The translations under genes were made by a program, and so were the position numbers. Below are positions 1 to 10,785 of a stretch of DNA of 64,000 nucleotides, piece by piece. How positions within the stretch are numbered: the first letter of the stretch is position 1; each line of letters begins with the position of its first letter. The stretch is from NCBI RefSeq assembly GCF_052857255.1, contig NW_027526485.1, forward strand, positions 1,116,001-1,180,000, read 5' to 3'. The notes beneath the pieces were generated by a model. That model was not told the DNA's origin, did no database searches, and saw nothing but the letters and a program-made list of their open reading frames with translations. This DNA comes from Amblyomma americanum. Its lineage: Eukaryota; Arthropoda; Arachnida; Ixodida; Ixodidae.

Positions 1-545
1 AAACCTTCGTCTCCAAGTAGCACAATGTGGACTCCGAATTGGGGCCCCTTGTCGGCCCCAAGTGATCAGCCCATATGGACCCCATGTGGGATTTGCAACC
101 CGTGCCCAGGAGGAGCCCAAATGGGCAGCCCACTTGGGCTAACCTAAAGAAGCCAGAAGAGAACCAGTTTGGGCCGCCCATTTCGCTTGCCAGAAAAAAA
201 AAAAACAGATCTGGCCCAACGTGGGCAGCCTATTTCAATGCACTGGTGGGGCCCTTGTTGGGCCCGATTGGGCAGCCCACTTTCAATGTGCTGTTGGGGC
301 CCGTGTTGGGCCCGAGTGGACAGGCCATTTTCAAAGCCCTGGTGGGGCCCTTGTTGCGCCTGAGTGGGCAGCCTACTTTCAATGCCCTTGTGAGGCCCTT
401 GTTGGGACCGAGTGGGCAGCCCTTATGCAGCCCAGTTCGGCCCAAAGTGGGCAACCCTCTTTAGTTGCCCAGATGTAGCCCAGTCTGGGCACAAGTGCGC
501 TGCCCAATTTGGCCCAGACCAGCATTTATAAGGGCAACCAAACTG
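1..545. repeat. GGGCCC-rich repeat block with 48-bp tandem unit
   Basis: The block is full of GGGCCC, GGGCAGCCC and TTGGGC words. Between about 223 and 430 a unit recurs every 47-48 bp (starts near 223, 270, 318, 366 and 414). Because 48 is a multiple of three, it reads as a 16-residue repeat (core FNALVGPLLGP) in an open frame at 75-464; I consider that frame incidental. The word CCAAGTAGCACA near position 14 recurs at the edge of the similar blocks at about 55.55 kb and, inverted, 36.91 kb, so all three look like members of one repeat family. The left end may lie outside the window. Confidence 0.7.
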
Positions 546-818
546 AGCTGCCCTGATGAAACCCAGTTTGGGCAACTCATTTCAACTCTACAAAATACTG
601 GCTGCACACACATTATTCATGCATAAACAGGTCAAATTATACAAAATCCCATGTATTCAAAGCAACATCTTATGCAGATGCACCAATATCTTAAGCTTCT
701 CTGCATTAAATTGGCCAGAGTCAGACTCTGGTATGGCAGTGCAAAGCTGAAGTATGATATATCAAATTGAAAAGTAGTTTTCTTGCACGTTTTATTGCAT
801 TATTTCACAAAAGCTCCA
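546..818. other. no gene seen
   Basis: AT-rich sequence without recognisable coding, RNA or transposon signals. It lies directly downstream (minus-strand sense) of the putative terminal exon and could include its 3' UTR. Confidence 0.5.
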
Positions 819-986
819 TCAGTGGTCAGGATGGAGTGCCCGCGTAAAGATCATCCTGACCTTCCGGCCACCGTCCCGGTCCCTGGCGCCACACAAAAAG
901 CTTAGAATACGGGAGTTCATGCGGGCCACATCTGCATCAGGCACCCTCCGCTCCACAGCAGCTGTAATCAGACACTTAATTACAAA
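819..986 (-). CDS. putative terminal exon, DUF4806-like protein (C-terminal part)
   Basis: Read on the minus strand, a good acceptor (pyrimidine run ending TTTCCACAG, just above 986) opens a frame of about 55 codons ending in TGA at 819-821. It contains ITAAVERRVPDAD and GARDRDGGRK, which resemble the C-terminal end of DUF4806 proteins (a hydrophobic helix with AV, then a basic RxGGRK-type tail). The upstream parts of the same domain appear at 7.4-7.5 kb and 9.4-9.6 kb on the same strand in the right order. Family assignment is from memory of the motif pattern. DUF4806 has no established biochemical function. Whether the gene is functional is uncertain (see the 9.4-kb exon). Confidence 0.45.
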   Translation of the reverse strand, partial: FVIKCLITAAVERRVPDADVARMNSRILSFLCGARDRDGGRKVRMIFTRALHPDH

Positions 987-2475
987 CTGTGGAAAACATG
1001 AATTCTCAGCTATGTGGCCAAACCTTGTAATAACATAGAGAATACTGCAGCAAAAACACAATAAGTGTATTTGCATTACCCACAAAAGTAGGCACGAAAT
1101 TTGTGCAAATCTGAGAAGGCGTGGAAGCTGCACAAACCAAATTGAAGAGCACAATGTTGCTAGCGACTCACAAAATGGACTGTTTTCTGAGAAAGCAAAA
1201 GAAAAGGGAAAAATCACAGCATGCTCTATTCAAAATTACGGCAAATTAACTCTACCTCGAAAACTTGAAAGCATTGTTCCATTCGAATGTGCACCATACT
1301 TTTTCGTTATGTAAACCGAATAAAACAAATTTGACCAGCTGTCTGTAGCTTCCCAATTATTAGCACATCTTTGTAAACATGACAATAAATTTCAGCAAAT
1401 GCTAATAAACAATGAGCAGAAATCAGTAAATAAATTTTGCTTCTCGCTAACATGTACTTTTATGTTATAGCCTGTGTATCATACCTTTTAGTTCGAACCA
1501 GAATATTCAGCTAGAGTCGCATATCATCTATATTATATGTATCTGCTCTACTAAGCCTGTGAAAGAATGTAATTCCAGTTTCCTGTAATGGCATCACTTT
1601 ACCTAGAGAACGCTACTGTTAGCCTGTTTGAATAAATAATGCATGCTAATCCCAAAAAACTCATCCCACTGAAAACAGCCTTGGTAAGCTAAAAATAGCC
1701 ACAAATTAAAATACAGGTACCACTGCTGCTCACTAATTACACAGCTGAAAGCAGCACTAACCAATTTTTAGCACATATTCTACATGCTATGTTACACGGC
1801 AACTTGAAGATGGTGACCATGGGATCTTTTCTATTGTAAACATCACAAACCTGGAACAAGAGGTGGAAAAACTTTAAATTTAAATTCGATATTTTCTGCA
1901 TTCAATGCATTTTTCCATCTCACAGGCATCAACATACCAATGAGTCCCGCAAACTTTTTACTGTTAACAAAAAAAGAACAATGTCCTTAAAGGGTGTACT
2001 TCTGCGCGCCAATTTAATGCTGGATTATATACTACAGTAATTACTAATAAAAGATGAGGCTGAATGAAAATGCTATTCTACATTCTCCAGCGGCTGCTCA
2101 TCATGCATCCACAAAACTATTCACCCATACGACATCTTGGAACTAGACAATGTTATAAGTACTTTGCTATTGGCAGTTTCCACAGAACCAATGCCATACT
2201 GTGGCAGTGCACAGGCGATCAATCAGTCTAGAACATTTTCTCTGATGCATAAGTAGTTAACAGTCCATTTGTACATTGTCAGTATTCCAAGGCGGAACTA
2301 AATATAGTAAGGGGTACCTTTCACATCGGCATTAGGCAAGCAAGTGACAAGTTGAGTGCCGCTGCACAATTTGTCTAGTGCCAGCATCGCATAGCACGGA
2401 AAGTTTCTAGGAGGTAGTGTAACACTGACAGGGTTTTCATTGACAATGTGGCCTGCCACAGATTACCCCAATCTA
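987..2475. other. intron-like AT-rich sequence, nothing recognised
   Basis: No long frame, RNA gene or clear transposon end. It would be intronic if the DUF4806-like exons belong to one gene. Confidence 0.4.
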
Positions 2476-4586
2476 CCGTATTTACTCGAATGTAACGCTA
2501 GTTTTTTTCCGAAAGTAGAAAGAAAATGTCATCCCCCGCGTTACCATCGAATACTAGGATTAAAAACGCTATGAAGAGCACCAAACACACACTATTAAAA
2601 TCATTTCATGTGTCAAACGTGTGCGTTGATCGTACTGGTCATTCGAAATCACGCAGTCCAACTCGCCGGTCAACCAGTACGCGAACCACAGGTCACAACT
2701 GCTAGGAAAAAGCGGCAACCTAATCGCAAACGCAAAAAAAAAAACGACGTCAATGAGAACGAGCCAACAGGAGTTGACGCCAGCTAGTCACTGGCGCGAT
2801 AAGAGGGCACCACCTCTTGACGAATGCTCGCAACCTGTAGCGAGGTTGTCTAGAAACCATGACCGCAAAATTGAACAGCCATCTCGGAGGCACTGAGCGC
2901 TCGCAATCGCCGCCAAGATGCCGGCAAAGGAGCGAGCGATCCCATCGCCATCTGTCTGTTAATCCTTGCAACTGATCCAAAGACGTGGCCCCGTGACTAA
3001 CATGCAGCAGAGCATGGAGCAGCGCGCTTTGTTCGCTGTTTCTCGTGTTTGGTGCCAGTGCGTGCAGTTGTGCGTTCCGTGCTTCGAGTCTTAGGCCTAT
3101 CCCCATAAAACGGTCGAGTTGTCGTCAAGCGGAATGACGTGCTCACACGTTCAGTATACAGCTGGCTTCAAGCGCAACGCTATTTCGCTTGCTGAGAGAA
3201 ATTCAGCGGCTTCAAGACATTTTTGACGTCAACGAATTGACGATCAGGGGATGGAGGAAACATCGCGAGGAATTGTTTAACTGCAACAGCCTGCGAAAAG
3301 GCTTTCAGGGGCCCAAGAAAGGCCGCTTCCCGGCGTTGTAGCGTCGCGTTGCAGAGTTCATTAGCGAGCAACGTTCTTGACTACTTAGAGTAAGCATTGA
3401 AATGCTTCAGTGCAATGCACAGGAGTTTGCGCGAAACACGGGTTTGACCCAAAACCAGTTTAAGGCATCACGAGGCTGGGTGCAGAAGTTTATGCGAAGG
3501 GCCGGGTTCTCCCTTCGACGCACGACTTCTATTTGCCAGAAGCTGCCCGGGGACTTCGAATCAAAACTTCGAGAGTTCCAGCGCTACGTCGTCAATCTTC
3601 GTCGTTCTCCCAACATGCCACTTGGACATATCGGCAATGCCGACCAGACCCCCGTGTATCTGGACATGCCTATGTCCAGAACAGTGCACAATTCTGGTGA
3701 GCATGAAGTTCGCCTTAGAAGCACAGGCAACGAAAAAAATTGGATTACCATTATGCTGGCATGTTTAGCTGACGGCCGCAAGCTCCCTCCATCATTTTTC
3801 GCCGGAAGACGATCCCAAAGGAAACTCCCGAAAGACGTTATCGTGAGCTCTTACGAAAAAGGTTGAATGGACTCGAATCTTGTCATAGATTTGATTCAAT
3901 GCGTGTGGGACCGAAGGCCAGGCGCATTGCTGCATCTGGAAGCAATATTGGTTCTGGACTCTTTCCAAGGTCACCTGCCACCCGGCGTCAAACAAAAGCT
4001 ACAGCGTGACTGAACGCATCTCGTTGTTATACCGGGTGGCAAGACCTCCATTCTCCAGCCTCTGGACGTTTGCATGAACAAGCCCTTCAAGGATGGCTTG
4101 CGACAATTATACTGGGAGTGGATTGAAAGCGGGTCAACAACACCTGCAGGTAGGCTGAAAAGCCCAAGCGCGTTGCCCACTGGGTTTCAGCAGCCTGGTA
4201 CGGGCTGCCTGATGATTTGGGTTACCGCGCATTTAATAAATGCTCAATTTCAAATGCTCTAGACGGAAGCGAGGACGACCTGCTGTGGGAGGCAGCTAGT
4301 GACAAAGAAGAGTCAAGCTATGATGATGAGAGTGACGGCGACAACTGCCGTGAGGAAGAGGGTGTATAGGAACGCCTGTTTGGCTTGTATTTCAATAAAG
4401 TTGTCTTTGACCCTCAGAACTATGCGATGTCAGTTCCTCGCGTCATATTCTGGTTCTTTCAGTTTTTCTGTCGCACGCCCGAAGTCCAAGCTCGCCTTAC
4501 AAACGTAGTTTTTTTCCCCCTTTTCACACCCTAAAAGTCGACCATCGGGTTACAATCATGGTCGCGTTACATTCGAGTAAATACGG
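2476..4586 (+). mobile_element. pogo/Tigger-type DNA transposon
   Basis: A 2,111-bp element bounded by perfect 23-bp terminal inverted repeats (CCGTATTTACTCGAATGTAA plus CGC at 2476-2498, and its reverse complement at 4564-4586). It is preceded by TA; the right flank reads AA, so one side of the expected TA target duplication has changed. Inside is a decayed plus-strand transposase of the pogo/Tigger family. A LINE fragment follows within about 70 bp. The TIRs are perfect while the ORF is broken, so the copy may have been mobilised in trans by an autonomous relative. Confidence 0.88.
3187..4370 (+). pseudogene. pogo/Tigger transposase, broken
   Basis: Pieces in three frames together cover most of a pogo/Tigger transposase. 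The N-terminal DNA-binding part is near 3195-3390 (VNELTIRGWRKHREEL, then KKGRFPAL) and carries an in-frame TAG. The second helix-turn-helix and catalytic core run about 3402-4170: NADQTPVYLDMP, LVLDSFQGHLPPGVK and SILQPLDVCMNKPFK supply the three catalytic aspartates. An acidic tail (LDGSEDDLLWE, then SYDDESDGDNC) ends at about 4,369. A TGA after SYEKG near 3,864, a further stop near 4,008 and a frame change around 4,230 break it. The family normally acts in the nucleus, cutting at the TIRs; this copy should be inactive. Confidence 0.85.
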
Positions 4587-4599
4587 AAGAATGCTGCTT

Positions 4600-5935
4600 C
4601 GCCCAATGGTTTACCCCTAATTAGGTTCATCATTGTCATCACGCTAAGAGGAACCTTAGTAGTGCACGCATTTACGCTTAGCCGCATTCTATACGCAACC
4701 CCATATCTCAAATTGAACCGCACGGAAATCGAACGCGTGAACGCAATGATCCGCCTTGCGACTAAGGCAGCCCTAAACCTACCTCGTAGCGCTAGCACAG
4801 CCAAACTTCTTGCACTAGGCATGCATAATACCATTCAGGAACTAGTTGACGCGCACCTTCAGACACAGTACCTTAGACTTGCCACGAGCGCCACTGGCCG
4901 CCATATACTCTCCTCCCTTCACATCAACATACCGCTAACCAGTCAACCCTTATAGCCATCCCTCGACACATCCATTCACCTCTCGTTGTGAAACCCCTTC
5001 CTCGAAACGTCCATCCCCAATATCACATCCCTCGCCGCGTACCTCGCTCTAATGCCCTCCATAAGTATTATGGGCAAGCCCACGATGCCGTTTGGGTAGA
5101 CGCCGCATGTACAGCGCATGAAGCTGTAGCAGTTGCCTACAATCCAACCCTACCTCACCCCCTAACTCACCGTCTTCCCTCGAGCTCTACGCCTGAGGAG
5201 GCAGAGGAGACCGCCATCGCCCTAGCCCTTGCACATTCTTACGCCCCAATACATCTTCAGCGGCTCCAAAACGGCTCTGTCCAACTTTACCAGGGGCAGG
5301 ATTCACGCCCCTGCCTGGCAATTGTTGAACACCCCTACCAAAAATTTACCACGCAGGGTAGAGCTTCAGTGGCTGCCGGCTCACTCTGGGAACCATGGAA
5401 ACGAGGCTGCCGATAAATTGGCCCGAGGTCTGATTTGCCGGGCTCAGGACAGTCTCGATCCAGGATTCTCGAGGGAGCGGGCGCACACATTTGCGGAGCT
5501 CACGCAAATACCCCGTTTGGACCGTCGGACTTACCCTCCTCCCCACCCCTCTCTTAAGCATTCCCAACAGATGCTCTTCAGACGCCTCCAGACCCGCTCG
5601 TTGTCATCCCCTCAGCTTTTATCCCACTACTGCGGCACATCCCCTGCATGCTCCCTATGCGGTGACCTCCACGCCACACTCTCCCATATCCTTTTCGGCT
5701 GCCCTGCTGAACCTCCCCCGTGAGAACAGCACGCCATCTCGAGCTGGGAGGACTGGGAGGTCCTGCTTATGTCTGCAGACCCGACATCGCAGCTTGCTGC
5801 GGTGACTCGGGCTGCCGACGACATGTCCCGACATGACCTACTTGATGCAGTGCGGGACCGCGCAGTGGCCCAGGCACCCAGCTGGGTCTAAAACTCACCT
5901 GCTCAATAAAGTTTTTCTGTCTATCTGTCTGTGTA
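4600..5935 (+). mobile_element. 5'-truncated LINE with RNase H domain (I/R1-like group)
   Basis: The segment carries the end of a LINE ORF2 across several frames. A post-RT region is at 4662-4955 (LNRTEIERVNAMIRLATKAA). RNase H-like segments follow at 5000-5440, including a VDAACTAHEAVAVAY strand and the signature LQWLPAHSGNHGNEAADKLA near 5360-5425. A C-terminal CCHC-like knuckle (CSLCGDLHATLSHILFGC) is near 5650-5702. The 3' end has AATAAAG followed by TCTATCTGTCTGT at about 5905-5930, a short-repeat tail typical of LINEs. An RNase H after the RT is known for I-like and some R1-like LINEs. Frameshifts and stops make it a dead copy. Confidence 0.78.
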
Positions 5936-7369
5936 GTTTTTCACACGATATGTGACAGGCTTACCTCGACCACAAAAGGAAGGAGCAAACAACTGAAACG
6001 TTATAAAAAATTTCAAAGCCAATAAAAAGAGGGGGCTGTACCAATACAGGGCCTGATCCCAGAACTGGCCCAGCTAAAAGAGGGCTGGGCAAATGCTAGG
6101 TAATATTAGCTAACAAATGTCAGTGTCAAAATTCTTGTGTGCGACTCTCTCAACTGCTGTTTGCATTTTGCAGGGTTTTTTTCGCAAATTACTTTTCTGG
6201 CCTCTAACTTAAGGGTGTCCACTTGGAATCGAAGGTGGTCTAGATGTGAGTAACGTTGAAAATTAAAGAGCTCAAATTTAAGCTATAGGGTCGCAAAAGG
6301 GGGGTTGAAAAAGTGGGAATCAAATATGTGCATTATATAGTGGAAATGCCACTGAGCGTTCTTGTCACGTACAAGTCCTCGAGAGCAAGCTGGTAAATTG
6401 CAAGACATTTTCGAAAATTCGCGCTCTTGCGCCGCAGCCCATGTCACCAGATGTTCGCCAGAGATTGCGCGCATTGCATTGGCTAACGCAAATGACGTCA
6501 TGATGCAGAGTGCTATCACTGGTTCGCGAGCAATACAGAGAAAAAGGACGGTTGCTTGCCCGGCCCCGAAGGTGACTGCACCATCTCCCCCTTTGTATTC
6601 CCTCCTCTGTCTGTAGCTGTGGCGGCTGGTGTACGAGTTGAGAGGTAAAACGTAGAGGCAGTACTTAATTGCAAATATCTCTGCTTTACATAAGCTATAA
6701 TGAAAATTTTTTGCAGGAGGTTGATAGGCCATTCAGTATCTACCAGTTTCATCAGCATTTCTTACCCTCATTGGGCCCCTCCCCTTTCAGTGCCTTTTTA
6801 AGGCTCGAACAAGAATGCCACAATATGGTGCTTGGTTTTGGTCAGATGATAATCATTTCCTGATAACGAAACAAGCTTGTAAATTCAACAGACCATTAAG
6901 CTATGATAATTAAGATTTAGTGTTTTAGAGCAATTCCCAAGAAAAGCAGACAAAAAATTTATTTTAGTAATAATCGAAATAAAAAGCTCTTTTAATGCAC
7001 TGCAAGTTGAGAGAACCAAAGTAATAGTTCAGAGAAATCAAAATTCAAATTAAAGAGTTCTTTTACTTTTTGTTGTCCAGTAAAGCAACTACAGTGGCCC
7101 TAAAAGAAATATCAATCATCTCTTCAAGCAGATAATTCTGAAGGCCAAATGCTTGCTGCCAGTTAAATTGAACCAGAAGTACCAGGAAAAAGGGTGTATC
7201 TATGGATCATTTCTTCTCAAAACAATTGAATTTACTGCTTAGCACATAAAATCAAAGCCACAGTGAATCAAGCAACCAGTTAAACACAATGCCTAAAGAG
7301 AATGCGAGGGACCAGAAACATCACAAAGTGCAAACAAGGACAAACAAACATGGCATGCGAAAACTCCCC
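5936..7369. other. no gene recognised; intron-like
   Basis: Mostly AT-rich. A more GC-rich stretch at about 6360-6610 contains the palindrome TGACGTCA (near 6493), identical to a CRE core, but there is no other support for a promoter. Unexplained short ORFs overlap on both strands there; I could not assign them. Confidence 0.35.
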
Positions 7370-7523
7370 AACAACAACACTATACAGGCAAAGCTTCCTA
7401 AAAGGTCGCCTGTGCCTTCCACCTTCCAGCGTAAACTGCAAGGCGACTGGAGTCTTTACAAAATTTTTCAGGATGAGGTGTGTAGCCTCGTCCACTGTGT
7501 CGCCTCCGATCAAAGAGAAGCCG
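7370..7523 (-). CDS. putative internal exon, DUF4806-like protein (middle part)
   Basis: The minus-strand frame reads FSLIGGDTVDEATHLILKNF, followed by VALQFTLEGGRHRRPFRKL and LYSVV. This fits the DUF4806 centre as I recall it (xxxIGG, a helix with IL, then a Trp/Phe-Gly and Lys/Arg-Phe region). It lies between the C-terminal piece at 0.8 kb and the N-terminal piece at 9.4 kb, on the same strand. Exon borders are approximate: the best acceptor (AAG just above 7523) lacks a strong pyrimidine tract and its phase does not match the donor of the 9.4-kb exon, so a missing exon or gene decay is possible. Confidence 0.42.
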
Positions 7524-7540
7524 CTTGATGCGAAAACCAT

Positions 7541-8292
7541 TATAGCACAAATTATAATAACATGTTGATAACAAATAAAGAATGAATGAGCATTTATAAA
7601 TTGTCATATTTATTGCTTACAAGGCACAGCAAATAAGGCCTCTATCTATGCTTGGCACCCAGAAATTGTTATACCCTTTTTTCCCCAAAGAATAGCTATT
7701 TCATGCACATGATGAAAAAAAAAATGCATGTGCAGCCATAATAAATGCAGCGTTACACCTGCCTTCACTGCATTGCTTAGAAGAATGTGGCTGGTACCAA
7801 GCTGATCGAAACATGCTCAAGCCATGAGCGACAGCTTTTCAGTGTGATGCGACAAAGCATGCCCTATTAACCCCTCAACCCCCTCCCCGAATATTCCTTA
7901 ACTGTACCGGAAACCTAAGATTCTTTTCATAAAATTTCATGCAAGCAAACTGCAAGACATTGATCAAGAGTGACAAAGGTAAAAAAAGGCACAGCAAAGA
8001 GATGAAGACCATGCTGAAACTTCCAAAAAATGCAAATCTGTGAGAACAATACAAATACACTTATCTCGCGCTCCATATTTTCATGCCTGCAGGTTCCCGC
8101 AAAAGTTCAATTTTCTAGGCGGGTACTTTTAATTTTCGTTACTTCGAGCAGCCATAAATTTAAGTTCAAGCATACTGCATAACTGATAACCTGGCGACAT
8201 CAAACATCAGGAAATTTTATTCGTGCTATCCTGGGAGGGGGGGGGGGGGAGGCACTGCATCAATCTGTGTCGAGACCTTCACGGCACGGACT
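7541..8292. other. no gene recognised
   Basis: AT-rich, with a short poly-G run at about 8236-8250. No coding or RNA signal I can support. Confidence 0.35.
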
Positions 8293-8449
8293 GTGCTGTC
8301 TACACTAGCACCGTGCCATGGCCGCCAATTCGGAAGGCTCACAGGAAAAGCTACACCTCCTCAACTGAAAACTAAACATATTGACAGATTTGCCTGTCTG
8401 GTTGGGTTTGAAGACATAACAAACTCACAACTCCAACCAAAATTCAAAT

Positions 8450-9100
8450 TTTTTTCAGGATTCGGGCGACAGCATCGCCCAAATCCTGAAAAAATCGAGC
8501 ATCCAGGTTACGCACGAGCCCACAAACACTGTTGGGCTTTGCCTACCTGTTCTCAAAGACCAGCCGCGGAGAGAAAGAGCCCAAGGCATTGTCTACAAAA
8601 TTCCATGCGCCAACTGCGACGCAAGCTACATCGGCAACACCAAAAATTTCAGAAAGAATACGGCAACATAAAAACGACGTCCGCAAATTCGCAAGAGAAC
8701 GCAATCCAGTAGCCGAACATTCCGAGGACTCCGACCATAGAATCAACTTCGAAGAAACCCGCATCCTCGGAACCGAAACAAATTACCACAAAAGGCTCCT
8801 TCTGGAATCCTGGCATATACCGCACAAAATGAAACCTGCCCCCAGTATATGCCCAGGGACTTCGCTCTTCAACCACCTCAATGCAATGCGCCAGCTTGAC
8901 TAACAGCCTAAACCCCCTCCCCCCGCGCCTTTTGCGTCACAGCTGTCGTTCCTTTGACCCCCCCCCCCCCCCCTCCCCTCCATACATAAAAGACGCTAGC
9001 TATACTGCCCTCAGTCACCCCTGATGATGGAGCCGAGTCGGCTTCGAAACGCCGGGTTAAAGTTGAAATTTTCGGTTGGAGTTGTGCAGCTTATTATAAA
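8450..9100 (+). mobile_element. Penelope-like element remnant (GIY-YIG end)
   Basis: The C-terminal end of a PLE polyprotein, spread over two frames. A connector (SIAQILKKSSIQVTHEPTNT) starts near 8470. The GIY-YIG endonuclease start IVYKIPCANCDASYIGNTKN is near 8590-8650. After a frameshift at about 8,655 the rest follows (RIRQHKNDVRKFARERNPV, then HRINFEETRILGTETNYHKR). It ends at about 8,900. The 3' part includes poly-C and a hammerhead-like motif at 9,021-9,050. It closely resembles the plus-strand PLE at 26.6-27.3 kb. Dead copy. Confidence 0.8.
9021..9050 (+). ncRNA. hammerhead-ribozyme-like core in PLE 3' region
   Basis: CTGATGA (9021-9027) is followed by a six-pair hairpin GGAGCC/GGCTTC (9029-9034 with 9040-9045, one G-T wobble) with a five-base loop, and then GAAAC (9046-9050). 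CTGATGA, stem II and GAAA are the conserved hammerhead core, and PLEs are known to carry such ribozymes. A GTC lies just upstream, but only four bases separate it from CTGATGA, so a proper stem I is not visible; treat it as a partial or decayed ribozyme. Confidence 0.5.
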
Positions 9101-9382
9101 CTTCCTCTGCTGCAGCCTTCTAGAATGCTGTACCCATGCTGTCCCACAAAATAAGCCATAGCCACTTCAGCTTTGGCTTAAAGCTGTACTCAAGGTGATT
9201 GTGAGCTCATATTTTCACCGCGTGAACTCAAGCACCAAGTAACCACATAATTTTGAATAACCAGTGAACACTGCCGACAGATACAATGCTGATTGCAGAA
9301 TTTCCATGTTTACGAATCAGATTATAAAACTTGCAATGAGAAAAACATTTCTTTACAACAACCACTGAAAAGCCTGGCTTAC

Positions 9383-9564
9383 CAGAACAGCGCTTCTGTC
9401 AGGGTCTTCAAGGATTTCTTCTAGCTCCTCAACATCTCCCATGGAACTCAATGGGATCAGCTCTTCTCCAAGACAATGCTACAGACCAGCTGCGTGATTC
9501 CCTTTGAGCTCTTTGATGCCAGCTCTGATCTCCATCAGGAGCTGCACTGTCCGACTTTTGAAGC
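9383..9564 (-). CDS. putative exon, DUF4806-like protein (N-terminal part of domain)
   Basis: On the minus strand an acceptor (ATTTCAG above 9564) and a strong donor (CTG|GTAAGC at 9383) bracket 182 nt. They encode RTVQLLMEIRAGIKELKG and, after an in-frame TAG, EELIPLSSMG then DVEELEEILEDPDRSAVL. The second half matches the acidic leucine-rich start of DUF4806 domains. The TAG near 9,482 sits in a possible alternative acceptor (TCTGTAG), so either the exon starts there (to 9383) or the gene is a pseudogene. The next domain pieces are at 7.4 and 0.8 kb. Confidence 0.45.
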
Positions 9565-10785
9565 CTGAAATGTTCAAAATCCATGATTAGAGAAAGACTG
9601 CTTATATCCCTCTGAGTTCTTTGGTATGACTAAAGGTATCACAATTTGGTTTGGACCAAACACTGATTGCATAGCACAGAAATAATTTTTTTTTAATTCG
9701 GTGCCACTTGAAAATGGTCAGTATCCCCGAGATGAACGCACTAGTTGCTGCACTACAAAGTACAAGTTGTCGAGTGTTTTGAAGGAAAAAAAAGTAGAAC
9801 ACGACTGCATTACTGGGTCCCATTCGCATCACGCATTTATTAGGTCTACCTTTATCCAACTTGAACCCAACAAGCTTCTCAGCTTGATAGAGCAGCTGTG
9901 TATTCTGAAAAGGTTCGAGGTTTTTGATATGAGCGAAACGCATGTCCACTCATGATTTTGAGAGCGCACTGCACAACATAATCTGTTTGTGACCTGTAGT
10001 AAACTGTCAAAACATGCATCAGAGCAAAAAAGAGAAAGCTTCATGGCCTGTGGGTAGCGCGCCTGTCTCACAGGATTCAATTTCCACTACCACCTCTTAA
10101 AGAAATTTGGTGTATCTGAACATTGCTGAGCTGTTCCTGAATTTTTTTGTCTATCTGTTTCATTAGGATTTTCCACCCTTGGCCAACGCCACTGCAGAGT
10201 TTTCTGTGACAAAGGATCGATAACACTGTTGCATTAAAATTCAGAAATAATGTGGGGCCTGGACAGCAGTTAATGTGGTCACTGTGATGACAGCATTACA
10301 TGTTATAGCCTTATGCTCCGGGTACTATCAGCAGATATGCCAATCAGTTGTTTTTAAAAACCATAACTTTTAAATTTCTGAGACTGACAAATTGCCCACA
10401 TATTCACATTTTATGGAACTTCTCTGGAACTGCAATGCCACGACTAAGGGTGATGTCATAGGAAACGACAGGGTATCTCACACAGCCATTCACAGCAGTC
10501 ATGACATTCTTGACAGTTGTCTGGAAATGAAACAGCACTATACAAAATTGAATGTGGCCCACTCACGTTGCGAACATGGAGGGTCCATATCTCGTGGATA
10601 TAAAAAATCAATTCAATGATATATTGCCAAATTCATTATATAATCAGCATATAACTTTCCTTCCACTGCTATTGTAGACAAGCAAGCAAGACTGAAGCAA
10701 GAAATATTAGAGGTAAGAAAATTCATATTCAAAATTCTGACTAAATTTTAGACAGCATTTGGTATTCGATTCGCACTTTCACTAT
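9565..10785. other. no gene recognised
   Basis: AT-rich intergenic or intronic sequence. No RNA gene or transposon end that I can support. Confidence 0.35.

Noticed and set aside
75..478. Overlapping ORFs on both strands in the first 0.5 kb
   Set aside because: Produced by a stop-poor GC-rich tandem repeat; no protein signature apart from the repeat itself.
6485..6500. TGACGTCA as a regulatory CRE
   Set aside because: An isolated 8-bp palindrome in a presumed intron with no neighbouring promoter signal is expected by chance.
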